A stretch of DNA of 64,000 nt, taken from contig NZ_CP179213.1 of the NCBI RefSeq assembly GCF_051201685.1, positions 3,286,001 through 3,350,000 on the forward strand, given 5' to 3'. The stretch is from Luminiphilus sp051201685 (GTDB lineage: Bacteria > Pseudomonadota > Gammaproteobacteria > Pseudomonadales > Halieaceae). This document shows positions 8,750-17,025 of the stretch, piece after piece; the stretch's first letter is position 1, and each line of letters opens with the position of its first letter. A model generated the notes under the pieces. It was given only the letters and a program-made list of their open reading frames with translations. It did no database searches and was not told where the DNA came from. Both the position numbers and the translations under genes were made by a program.

Positions 8750-10282
8750 TTAAGCCTCTCCCTGACTTTCGGTAGCCTCTTTACTCTGGCGGTCGACCTG
8801 CAAAGATTTCAGCAAACCATACCCCGCTGGCCACAGCGTCAATACGAGGGGAAGCGACACCACCAAGACCGCCGTTTGCGCTTCGCGAATACCCCCGGCA
8901 TACATCAGCGCTATGGGTAATATGGCAACGGCAATCGCCCAGAACAAGCGATGCCAGCGCGGCGGATCCTCAGAGGGATGGAGTTGCTCAGTGGCGCTCG
9001 TAGCCAGAGTGTAAGAGGCACTGTCGTAGGTGGTCGCACAGAAGATTACCGACACAAAACACAACAGCCCAATGATGAGCCCTGCGAGCGGCAGGGTATC
9101 GAGCCCCGCGATGATCGCAGCATTGCCCCCTGAGCTTTCCATAACGGCCATGACATCGAGCTTGCCCTGCACCTGTAAACCAAGACTATGGTTGCCCAGC
9201 AACATATAAAATAACCAGCACCCTAAGGAACCGAGGATCAACATGCCGAGAACCACCTCACGAATCGTTCGGCCCCGGGATATGCGACTAACGAACAACC
9301 CCACAAAAGGACCGTAAGACACCCACCAAGCCCAGTAAAAAATAGTCCAGTCCTCGACAAACCCTGAGCGACCAATCGGGTCCGTCCAAAACGTCATGGC
9401 AATGGTGTTTTGCAGCATATGGCCCACAGAATTAATCGCCATGCGCAATAAGAACAAAGTGTCTCCTGCAAACAAGATCGCCACCAACAGCACCAGCGCC
9501 ACAATCATATTGAGGTCACTAAGCCTGCGAATACCCCGTCCCAGCCCCATCGCAACACTGGTCGAAAATATAGCTACGCAGAGAATTACTACGGCCATTT
9601 CCAGACCGAAGCTCTCGGGTATGCCGGTGAGTCTGGAGATCAATGCCGCAATGAGCGGCGTGGAAAAGCCCAGAGAACTGCCCGCCCCACCAATTAACGC
9701 CACCATAAACATGCCGTCCATAAGTTTCGCCGCCCAGCTGTTTTGCCGTCCTTTTAGCCAGTAATCGGCGGCGGTGCTGTACTTGAGATACGGAACCCGC
9801 CTGACATAAAAGGGGTAGGCAATGGCGAGAGTTGGCAGGCAATAAAGTGCCCACGCGACAATACCCCAGTGATGCATGCCGTAGGACGCGGCCCATTGAT
9901 AGGCCTCAGGCGACTTGGGTTCGGCACCAAAAGGGGGTGCTGCCGCATAGTGGGCCCACTCAATACCACTCCAGTACATGAGCCCTGCGCCGATCCCAGC
10001 GGCAAAGAGCATGGAGGCCCAGCTGGGAAAGCTAAATTCCGGTGGCCCCTCGCCCAAACGAATGGCTGAATGTGGGCCGAAGGCAAGGTACAGCGATACC
10101 CCAAGGGCGGTAGCACCCGTAAGAATGTAAAACCAACCAAAGGTTTGGCCAATCCAAGCGTAGGCCGTTTTCAGCAGTTGGGCACTGGCATCGGGGAAAA
10201 ATAGCAGCGGCAGGGAGATCCCCAATAGCACTGCAATGGTGAGTGAAAAATTGAACCGATCAACCCGAGGAGTCATAGCCAT
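8750..10282 (-). CDS. BCCT-family betaine/carnitine/choline transporter
   Basis: Secondary carrier for trimethylammonium compounds, about 510 residues and twelve predicted helices. Family signatures are GIGAGLMYWSGIEWAHY in helix 3, the aromatic WAWWVSYGPFVG of the substrate-binding helix, and SRISRGRTIREV after it. The aromatic box residues (W-x-W-W-x3-Y) needed to hold a quaternary amine are kept. No long regulatory C-terminal extension is seen, so a nutritional rather than osmosensing role is more likely. The frame is open to a GTG at 10330; I chose ATG 10282. It is divergent from the DgcA/TMADH-like gene across a region with a 10-bp inverted repeat. Confidence 0.92.
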   Translation of the reverse strand: MAMTPRVDRFNFSLTIAVLLGISLPLLFFPDASAQLLKTAYAWIGQTFGWFYILTGATALGVSLYLAFGPHSAIRLGEGPPEFSFPSWASMLFAAGIGAGLMYWSGIEWAHYAAAPPFGAEPKSPEAYQWAASYGMHHWGIVAWALYCLPTLAIAYPFYVRRVPYLKYSTAADYWLKGRQNSWAAKLMDGMFMVALIGGAGSSLGFSTPLIAALISRLTGIPESFGLEMAVVILCVAIFSTSVAMGLGRGIRRLSDLNMIVALVLLVAILFAGDTLFLLRMAINSVGHMLQNTIAMTFWTDPIGRSGFVEDWTIFYWAWWVSYGPFVGLFVSRISRGRTIREVVLGMLILGSLGCWLFYMLLGNHSLGLQVQGKLDVMAVMESSGGNAAIIAGLDTLPLAGLIIGLLCFVSVIFCATTYDSASYTLATSATEQLHPSEDPPRWHRLFWAIAVAILPIALMYAGGIREAQTAVLVVSLPLVLTLWPAGYGLLKSLQVDRQSKEATESQGEA

Positions 10283-10333
10283 AGCGTCTTTTTTTATAGT
10301 GTTGTAGCTGCCAAAAGTTGAGCTTAACACCTC

Positions 10334-10460
10334 TGCGTCGTTTGACGACTGCCGACACTTCAGCGCAGTTGATCAGGTCCGGCAAGGACACCTCCAGAAA
10401 CCATTGCAATCTACTCCTTCAGGACGCATTGTTCCGTTAAGCGCTTTAAAAAACGACGCA
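10334..10460. promoter_or_regulatory. Paired operator-like inverted repeats in the BCCT/flavoprotein divergent promoter
   Basis: TGCGTCGTTT at 10334-10343 is exactly matched by its reverse complement AAACGACGCA at 10451-10460, 107 bp away. The left copy is also half of a local repeat, GTCGT-TTG-ACGAC at 10337-10349. The right copy sits just before the GAGGGGG ribosome site of the flavoprotein gene. Two sites flanking a divergent promoter suit a looping or dimeric regulator; no regulator gene is adjacent. Confidence 0.45.
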
Positions 10461-10473
10461 TCGAGGGGGAAAG

Positions 10474-12615
10474 ATGCCGCGAGAAAAACCTGGAGATGCG
10501 GTGCCAGAGAGCTCCAATCTGGATGACTGCCACCCCCATCACCGTATTTTGTTTGACCCTATAAAGATCGGGCCCGTCGTCGCACCCAACCGCTTTTATC
10601 AGGTACCCCACGCCAGCGGCATGACCGAGGCTAACCCCAGGGTCCGAGCGGCTTTCCGAGGTACGAAAGCTGAGGGGGGCTGGGGCGTTGTCAGTACCGG
10701 CGCCGTGTCGATTCACCCCAGCTCTGATGACTCACCCTTACCTTTCGCTAGGCTTTGGAACGACGCTGATATTGCGTCCCATGCCTTGACCACTGAGGCA
10801 GTGCACAAGCACGGAAGTCTGGCCGCCGTTGAGCTTTGGCACGGCGGTGCGGTGGTCATGAATCGAACCTCGCGACTGCCACCCCTGTCTCCCTCGGGTG
10901 TTCCATGGGCCGCCACACACATTGGGTTTATGGGACAACAGCGACCCAAACCTATGGACGGTAGTGATATTGAGGCCGTACTCAACTGGCAACGGGCTGC
11001 CACCCGACGGGCACTCGATGCGGGCTTTGACATCATTTACGTGTATGCGGGAATGGGCTATCTCGGCTATGAATTTTTACTCCCAGAATACAACTGGCGC
11101 ACTGACGGCTACGGCGGCAGCCTAGAAAACAGAACCCGTTTTGTCCGCGAAATGCTCGAGGTGACACGTGATGAAGCCGGTGGCCGCGCCGCCGTCGCTC
11201 TGCGAATAAGTTTGGAGGAATTACGCGCCAAGCCCAGCGACCATTATGCAAGTGAGGCTCACGGCGTGGTGAGCCTACTCTCCGATGTCCCCGATTTATG
11301 GGACGTCAAAATGGACTCCAGCCCCAACGACTGCGGAGCGTCACGATTTCGCCCCGAGGGCGCCCACGAACCTATCATCGACTTTGTCCGGACCGTTACC
11401 GATCGCCCGGTTGTCGGAGTGGGCCGTTTTACCTCCCCCGACACCATGGTGTCGCAGATCAAGCGTGGCGTTCTCGATCTTATTGGAGGTGCCCGGGCCA
11501 GCATTGCCGACCCCTTCCTACCCGAAAAAATACGCCGGGGTGACACCGATGCTATCCGCGAATGTATTGGCTGCAATATGTGTATTGCCAGCTGGCATGA
11601 CGGCGTACCGGTACGCTGCACACAGAATGCGACCGCCGGGGAAGAGTGGCGGCGAAACTGGCATCCCGAACAATTTCAGCGCGTCAAAAAACCCGAAAGT
11701 GTTCTGGTGGTTGGCGGCGGTCCAGCGGGACTCGAGGCGGCCCTCGTAGCGGCGCGCCAGGGGTACGAAGTGACCCTTGCCGAGCAAAGCAGCGATTGGG
11801 GTGGCCGAGTCCTTCAAGAAAGCCAGCTACCGGGGCTAAGAGAATGGCGGCGGGTTCGCGACTATCGGGTTTGGGCCCTGTCACAGCTGGGGAATGTCGC
11901 GATGTATACCGACAGTCCCATGGGCGTTGACGAGATTAGCAGTCTGGAGGCCCGGCACATTGCTGTCGCCACCGGTGCACAATGGACCACGCATTTATAC
12001 TCTCCTCTGGAAATACCCTCAGAGCCGCTAATGGGACCTCAGGTGTTCACCCCGGAAGATGTTTTCGCCGGTCGGGTGGCCGGGGATCGAATTCTTGTCT
12101 TCGACTACGACAATTACTACCTCGGGGGTGTCATTGCGGAACACCTTGGTTGTCAGGGCGCACAGGTCGTTTATGCAACGCCAGCGGGTCATGCCTCGGC
12201 ATGGACGTTCATGACCAACGAACTGCCCTATGTGTACAAAGCACTGGGCGAGCAGGGCGTAGAGATACTCACGACCACCAACCTCGATCACTTTAATGGG
12301 CAACTTGCAGGGCTCAGTAATTTGTTCAACCAGCAGCCCCTTGAACGCGAAATCGATGCCGTTGTCGTCGTGGGGCTTCGCCAACCCAATCTCGATCTCT
12401 ATCAGGCTTTACAAACCGCCCAAGAAAATACCGACAGCCCATTGATTGACACCCCCATCACTTTGGTTGGTGATGCCCTCGCTCCGGGTGCTATCGCCCA
12501 TGCAGTTCACAGTGGTCACGGCTTCGCGCGATCGCTCATTGATGGCGACAGCGCGTATTTCAGAGATGAACCTATTAACTTGCTGGAGCCACAACCTGTT
12601 TTTGTTGAAGGCTGA
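10474..12615 (+). CDS. Trimethylamine/dimethylglycine-dehydrogenase-like iron-sulfur flavoprotein
   Basis: 713 residues with the full layout of trimethylamine dehydrogenase: an FMN TIM barrel of the old-yellow-enzyme type (about 22-350), a 4Fe-4S site with C364, C367, C370 and C382 in ECIGCNMC and RCTQNA, and an ADP-binding domain from GGGPAGLEAA (414-423). Compared with the Methylophilus enzyme as I remember it, the cysteine that links FMN covalently is Ala47 (FYQVPHASG), and two of three residues of the aromatic bowl are replaced while the third remains as W374. This points away from trimethylamine and toward a demethylase such as the dimethylglycine enzyme DgcA. GAGGGGG precedes the ATG. 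First gene of a plus-strand run with a Rieske oxygenase 43 bp downstream. Confidence 0.85.
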   Translation: MPREKPGDAVPESSNLDDCHPHHRILFDPIKIGPVVAPNRFYQVPHASGMTEANPRVRAAFRGTKAEGGWGVVSTGAVSIHPSSDDSPLPFARLWNDADIASHALTTEAVHKHGSLAAVELWHGGAVVMNRTSRLPPLSPSGVPWAATHIGFMGQQRPKPMDGSDIEAVLNWQRAATRRALDAGFDIIYVYAGMGYLGYEFLLPEYNWRTDGYGGSLENRTRFVREMLEVTRDEAGGRAAVALRISLEELRAKPSDHYASEAHGVVSLLSDVPDLWDVKMDSSPNDCGASRFRPEGAHEPIIDFVRTVTDRPVVGVGRFTSPDTMVSQIKRGVLDLIGGARASIADPFLPEKIRRGDTDAIRECIGCNMCIASWHDGVPVRCTQNATAGEEWRRNWHPEQFQRVKKPESVLVVGGGPAGLEAALVAARQGYEVTLAEQSSDWGGRVLQESQLPGLREWRRVRDYRVWALSQLGNVAMYTDSPMGVDEISSLEARHIAVATGAQWTTHLYSPLEIPSEPLMGPQVFTPEDVFAGRVAGDRILVFDYDNYYLGGVIAEHLGCQGAQVVYATPAGHASAWTFMTNELPYVYKALGEQGVEILTTTNLDHFNGQLAGLSNLFNQQPLEREIDAVVVVGLRQPNLDLYQALQTAQENTDSPLIDTPITLVGDALAPGAIAHAVHSGHGFARSLIDGDSAYFRDEPINLLEPQPVFVEG

Positions 12616-12658
12616 TACCCATGCCCTCAAAAATACTTAATAACGCAAAGGGCGATAC

Positions 12659-13816
12659 ATGGCCGGCGTAACGCTTGATACATTAGAGAAGACATTGCCT
12701 CGGGAATACTATCTCGACGACACGCTGTATCAACGCGAGTTTGCCGCCATTTTCCATAGTGATTGGGTTTGCATTGGCAGAGCGGAGGCACTTTCCCAAC
12801 CCGGTGATTATCAAGCCCTGCGATTTGGCGAACAGTCTATTATTGTCTTGCGCGGCGAAGCCTTTGAGTTACGGGCCTTCTACAACGTATGTCGCCACCG
12901 CGGTGCAGAATTAGTCCCCATGCCCGACACAGAAATGCGGAGGGGCCACTTTGATCGTCGCATAACCTGCCCCTACCACGCCTGGAGCTATCGACTCGAT
13001 GGCACCCTGCGAGGTACGCCTCATCTAGCCATTGAGCCTGGGACCTCGGCATTACACCCTGTATCCGTCGCCGACTGGGGTGGCTTTATCTTCATTCGCC
13101 TCAATGATCGCCGCGGAGAATCTCTCACTGAGGCCCTGGGGGCCGCTGCCCAGCGCCTCAAAAACTATCCACTCGCAGACCTACGTCTCGGACACAGCCT
13201 CAAATATCGCGTTGATGCCAACTGGAAAGTCATACTTGAAAACTACAACGAGTGTTATCACTGCGGCCCTGTCCATCCTGAGCTTTGCAAAATTGTCCCC
13301 GCCTTCCGCCAAGGAGGTGGCCACGACCTAGACTGGGACGCGGGCGTGCCTCACCGGGAGGGTGCTCACACCTTCACCGCCAGCGGCACCACCTCCCGAG
13401 CGCCCTTCCCCGGTCTCAGCGACACCGAAAAGACCCATCACAAAGGCGAGCTGTTTTACCCCAACCTCATGCTGAGTTTGGCCATGGACCATGTGGCGGC
13501 TTTTACCGTGTGGCCAGAATCTGCCAGCGTCACGCAAATACGCTGCGACTTTCTGTTTCATCCCGACGAACTCGACAAGTCTGATTTTGACCCCATGGAT
13601 ACCGTTGAGTTTTGGGACCTTGTCAATAAACAGGATTGGGAGATTTGTGAAAGCGTGCAGCGAGGCATGCAAAACGCCGTTTTTGAGCACGGCTATTACG
13701 CGCCAATGGAAGACTACAGCTTGGACATTCGCCGCTATGTCACCGGTCGCCTCGATTACATGGGCGCTGCTCCTGCTGCACCATCGCAAACAACGGATGC
13801 CAACTTAAATGAATAA
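12659..13816 (+). CDS. Rieske oxygenase alpha subunit, quaternary-ammonium group (GbcA/CntA-like)
   Basis: 385 residues. The Rieske 2Fe-2S cluster is bound by C78-x-H80 (CRHRGAE) and C104-x2-H107 (CPYHAW). The catalytic domain has E198-x2-H201-x4-H206 in NECYHCGPVHPEL. A glutamate bridging residue before the two iron histidines is the hallmark of CntA/GbcA-type enzymes acting on carnitine or glycine betaine, where ring-hydroxylating dioxygenases have aspartate. Likely role: oxidative demethylation or cleavage of a betaine. A reductase subunit is not found in the window. AAGGGCG precedes the ATG. The upstream DgcA-like gene would take the demethylated product one step further. Confidence 0.88.
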   Translation: MAGVTLDTLEKTLPREYYLDDTLYQREFAAIFHSDWVCIGRAEALSQPGDYQALRFGEQSIIVLRGEAFELRAFYNVCRHRGAELVPMPDTEMRRGHFDRRITCPYHAWSYRLDGTLRGTPHLAIEPGTSALHPVSVADWGGFIFIRLNDRRGESLTEALGAAAQRLKNYPLADLRLGHSLKYRVDANWKVILENYNECYHCGPVHPELCKIVPAFRQGGGHDLDWDAGVPHREGAHTFTASGTTSRAPFPGLSDTEKTHHKGELFYPNLMLSLAMDHVAAFTVWPESASVTQIRCDFLFHPDELDKSDFDPMDTVEFWDLVNKQDWEICESVQRGMQNAVFEHGYYAPMEDYSLDIRRYVTGRLDYMGAAPAAPSQTTDANLNE

Positions 13817-13837
13817 GCTCCCGCCAAAGTTTCCGGG

Positions 13838-13870
13838 CGCCCCGCTATGATCTGGAACGCCCCACTATGA
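13838..13870 (+). repeat. Direct 13-bp repeat across an MFS start codon
   Basis: CGCCCCGCTATGA (13838-13850) recurs as CGCCCCACTATGA (13858-13870), one mismatch, period 20 bp. The second copy contains the MFS start codon. The ATG in the first copy opens a 7-codon frame (MIWNAPL) whose TGA overlaps the MFS ATG. This looks like a small tandem duplication that made a second start, or a mini-leader. Confidence 0.5.
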
Positions 13871-15156
13871 ATCGGCATCAAATTCCCGTGCGCTGGCGTT
13901 TGTTTGGCGTCTTATTTTTACTCAGCTTCCTGTCCTACCTCATGCGACAAAATATTCATGTCGCTGGCGAACTCATGATGCCCGAGTTGCAGCTGAGTGA
14001 GCTGGAAATGGGTTGGATTTATGCGAGCTTTATCTGGGGCTATGCGCTGTTTCAGTTGCCCGGAGGCATTGCAGGCAATCGATTTGGTCCTCGGCGCACA
14101 TTACTGGTCGTGGGCCTGCTAGGTATTTTGGCCTCAGGACTGACCGGACTTTTACCAGGGCTCCTTTTTCAATCGACAACCGGAGTTATCGCGGTGCTGC
14201 TCTTGGTGCGATTTGTGATGGGGATAGCTCATGCCCCCATGTACCCGGTTCAAGCAGCCGTCGTAGAGCGCTGGTTTCCCGTGGGTCAGTGGGCGCTTCC
14301 CAACGCTGTTTCGAGCACTGGCCTCACTCTGGGTGCCGCGGCGGCACAGCCCCTGGTCGCCCTTGTGATGGTGTACTGGGGCTGGCGCGCCTCGTTCTAT
14401 GTCTTCATCCCCCTAGGTTTAGGGCTCTTTGGTTTGTGGTGGTGGTACGCCCGTGACAATCCGGTTGAGCATCCAGCAATGGGTGAGGATGAACTGAAGG
14501 CCATTCAGGCCAACCGCAATGATTTGACTCAAGAGGTCGGATTTAGTGCCTGGAAGCAGCTGATTCGCAATCGCGAAACACTGCTTCTCGCCATGTCCTA
14601 CTTTTCCCTTAACTACGTGTTCTACCTGTTCTTCACCTGGTTTTTTCACTACTTGGTGAAAGAACTGGGGTTCAGTATTCTCGAGACCGGGTTTCTCGCG
14701 GCCTTACCCTGGGTCACGGGAGCCTTTGTAGCCACACTGGGAGGCCTCACTTGCGACGCTTTGTGTCGACGAATAGGACCTCGCTTAGGTTGTCGTATTC
14801 CTGCCATGGTAGGCCTGATAGGCGCAGGCTGTTTGCTATACGCCGGCCTTTACTCCACCTCGCCTTACATGGCCGTCGCACTTCTGTCGCTATGCTTTGC
14901 CTCCACTCAGTTTGCCGAGGGCGCCTTTTGGTCGGCCCAAACCTTCGTTGCAGGCCCTTACACCGCACCCGCTTGCGGGTTGATGAATACTGGAGGTAAT
15001 GCGGCGGGTATTGTCGTGGCGCCCCTCATGCCTTTTCTAGCACAGCACGTAGGGTGGGTCGTTGCACTTTCGACAGGCACCGCTGTGGCATTTTCGGGTG
15101 CACTACTTTGGCTGTTTGTTCGGGTCGATCGTCCTTTTGAGCCACAGGCTGTTTAG
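13867..15156 (+). CDS. MFS transporter, anion:cation symporter type
   Basis: 429 residues and about twelve helices. The N-terminal pattern YLMRQNIHVAGELMMPEL, then GWIYASFIWGYALFQLPGG and NRFGPRRT, is typical of the ACS subfamily of carriers for organic anions such as hexuronates, phthalates and related acids. The gene follows the Rieske gene by 50 bp in the same direction and is probably co-transcribed, so it may carry the substrate or an acidic product. No clear ribosome site precedes the ATG; the duplicated start region may compensate through coupling to the 7-codon frame. Confidence 0.85.
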   Translation: MNRHQIPVRWRLFGVLFLLSFLSYLMRQNIHVAGELMMPELQLSELEMGWIYASFIWGYALFQLPGGIAGNRFGPRRTLLVVGLLGILASGLTGLLPGLLFQSTTGVIAVLLLVRFVMGIAHAPMYPVQAAVVERWFPVGQWALPNAVSSTGLTLGAAAAQPLVALVMVYWGWRASFYVFIPLGLGLFGLWWWYARDNPVEHPAMGEDELKAIQANRNDLTQEVGFSAWKQLIRNRETLLLAMSYFSLNYVFYLFFTWFFHYLVKELGFSILETGFLAALPWVTGAFVATLGGLTCDALCRRIGPRLGCRIPAMVGLIGAGCLLYAGLYSTSPYMAVALLSLCFASTQFAEGAFWSAQTFVAGPYTAPACGLMNTGGNAAGIVVAPLMPFLAQHVGWVVALSTGTAVAFSGALLWLFVRVDRPFEPQAV

Positions 15157-15172
15157 GCCATAAACTATGGCC
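15156..15172. repeat. Short hairpin after the MFS stop codon
   Basis: GGCCATA-AAC-TATGGCC is a perfect 7-bp stem with a 3-base loop, beginning on the last base of the MFS stop codon. No T-run follows, so it is not a standard terminator; it could protect or process the mRNA. Confidence 0.4.
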
Positions 15173-15338
15173 GCATCGCCTTGGCCGTCGTCCTCGAGCG
15201 CCATGAACTCGGTACAAAAAGACCGTCGATGCCCTGCTTGTGACCTTAGAGCGCCCTGTTTACCATGGTGGGATCGCGCAACTACTGCGAACACCATCTA
15301 ATCGCACTGACGGCACAAATAGTCAGTTAGGAGCCACC

Positions 15339-16130
15339 ATGATTCCAAGGTTTCAAGCAGGTCAGGAACAACATAAGTGGCTTGATGCCCTACTTGAAGT
15401 CGGCGCTATTATTATCGAAAAGGTGGCAACCCCCGCCAGTATTGAAACCTTCAATCGTGATCTTCAGCCTGAATACGAACGCGTAGGTGCGGGGTTTCAA
15501 AACGACTTTAATGGGTACCGAACCCGCCGCGTTGGTGGCATCGCTGCGCATTCCCATGAATTTCAGACACTGTTTACCCATCCCGATGTTTTGTCACTGG
15601 CGAACGGGGTTTTAGGCCCTCGCTGCGAGACGATCCGTGTTGGCAGCACCACGGCCATCGAGATTTTACCCGGGGAAGATGCTCAGGTTATTCACGCCGA
15701 CGACACCATTTACCCAAAAGAGTATCTCCCGTTTGAGGTCCAAATTTCAGCGCTTTGGGCGCTTGATGACTTCACTGAAGAAAATGGTGCAACCCGGGTT
15801 ATTCCGGGGTCACACTACAACGGCCCCCATCCTGACGATGCTGAGCAGCCAAGCTTTTCCGCTGAAATGCCCCGTGGGTCAATCGTTGTTTATCTGGGAT
15901 CAACCCTGCATGGCGGCGGTGCAAATCGCAGCGATAAACCGCGCAGAGCTTTGGTCAATACTTATGCCTTGGGCTGGCTGCGACAGGAAGAAAATCAGTA
16001 CCTGACGCTAAACAGCGACACCGTTTCCTCACAGCCCGACAACGTCAGAAGGCTTCTGGGCTTCCAAGTTCATGGACCCAACCTTGGCGTGTGGCCACAG
16101 GATCCAGACGGCAAGTGGTTTGAGTCCTAA
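15339..16130 (+). CDS. Phytanoyl-CoA dioxygenase (PhyH)-family oxygenase
   Basis: 263-residue non-haem Fe(II)/2-oxoglutarate oxygenase. Iron ligands appear as H-x-D in VIHADDTIY and a distal His in STLHGGGANR, with the Arg of KPRRALVNTY to hold 2-oxoglutarate; GATRVIPGSH is a typical PhyH strand. The open frame starts at 15240, but TTAGGAGCC lies 6 bases before the ATG at 15339, which I take as the start. Members hydroxylate fatty acyl-CoAs, ectoine and assorted small molecules. The setting among betaine genes suggests a small methylated-amine or related acid as substrate; this is inference. Confidence 0.85.
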   Translation: MIPRFQAGQEQHKWLDALLEVGAIIIEKVATPASIETFNRDLQPEYERVGAGFQNDFNGYRTRRVGGIAAHSHEFQTLFTHPDVLSLANGVLGPRCETIRVGSTTAIEILPGEDAQVIHADDTIYPKEYLPFEVQISALWALDDFTEENGATRVIPGSHYNGPHPDDAEQPSFSAEMPRGSIVVYLGSTLHGGGANRSDKPRRALVNTYALGWLRQEENQYLTLNSDTVSSQPDNVRRLLGFQVHGPNLGVWPQDPDGKWFES

Positions 16131-16137
16131 CCCCTCG

Positions 16138-17004
16138 ATGGAGTCACCCTCTTTTGCACACCCTCCCTCGGGTGGCTCTGTCAATTGGCAGTCGCGCTAC
16201 CAGCAGTACCTTAAATGGCCCATTTATAGCCTGCTGTTTTTAAATTTTCTCCTGTATGTGCTTGAGGACTCACGCACCTTGACGCGACAGGGTTACGAAT
16301 CGATCTGGGACATCACCTCAGCCTATGCCAACTCTCTGGATGTGGCGGCCTGGTTTGGCTTACTGCTGGTCTTCGAGATTGAGACGTATTGGCAGCATAT
16401 TTATGCGATCCGGCGCGTGCGTTGGCCCTTGAATCTGATGCGCTTGGCTTGCTTTGGAGTGCTAGTGCATACCCTGGTGGTTTACACCGGCGAATTCCTC
16501 AACGTCCTTGAACCCACAAAACTACTCTTAGCCGATGCATTTTGTGGCCAAACCAACGTTACGCTTTACGAGCTGCACAATCAGGTCTACACAACGTTAA
16601 CCCCGAAAAGCTGCACCGAACGCTTAGCGTCGGGGGAATTGACGCTGTCATTTAACGCTACCACCATCATGACGGATCAGGGTTGGCGGATTGCACGTAT
16701 TCAGGCACTGGTCTCACTCATTGAGTGCGCATCCTGGCTTGCAGCAGGTGCAGCCTTCGCGACTTCAGCTTTTTTAAAACGCCGGCAGACTGATACCGGC
16801 AGGCTCGCGACTTTAGTGCGTCATACCCCCCACGTCAGCTACTGTCTGATTGTTAGCTGTGCATTAACCTGGGGTTGGTATGGCAAATATCTCTACACCT
16901 ACGACAGCCTGCTCTGGCTGGGTGGCTTTGCCATGATTGAGGCCAACCTATCGACTTGGCGACAACGCATTCAGCAGCTTTGGGGAAGGCAGCACCGCCA
17001 GTAA
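16138..17004 (+). CDS. Unknown multi-pass membrane protein
   Basis: 288 residues from the ATG at 16138 (the frame is open to 16072 inside the previous gene). About five to six hydrophobic segments are visible: YSLLFLNFLLYVL, VAAWFGLLLVFEI, LMRLACFGVLVHTLVVY, LVSLIECASWLAAGAAFA, VSYCLIVSCALTWGW and SLLWLGGFAMIEA. A polar loop of about 60 residues after helix 3 (with CGQTN and KSCTERL cysteines) may be periplasmic. I recognise no family. It follows the PhyH gene by 7 bp and ends a plus-strand run, so it is probably co-transcribed with it. Confidence 0.75.
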   Translation: MESPSFAHPPSGGSVNWQSRYQQYLKWPIYSLLFLNFLLYVLEDSRTLTRQGYESIWDITSAYANSLDVAAWFGLLLVFEIETYWQHIYAIRRVRWPLNLMRLACFGVLVHTLVVYTGEFLNVLEPTKLLLADAFCGQTNVTLYELHNQVYTTLTPKSCTERLASGELTLSFNATTIMTDQGWRIARIQALVSLIECASWLAAGAAFATSAFLKRRQTDTGRLATLVRHTPHVSYCLIVSCALTWGWYGKYLYTYDSLLWLGGFAMIEANLSTWRQRIQQLWGRQHRQ

Positions 17005-17025
17005 CAACGCTGACCACCAATAGTT

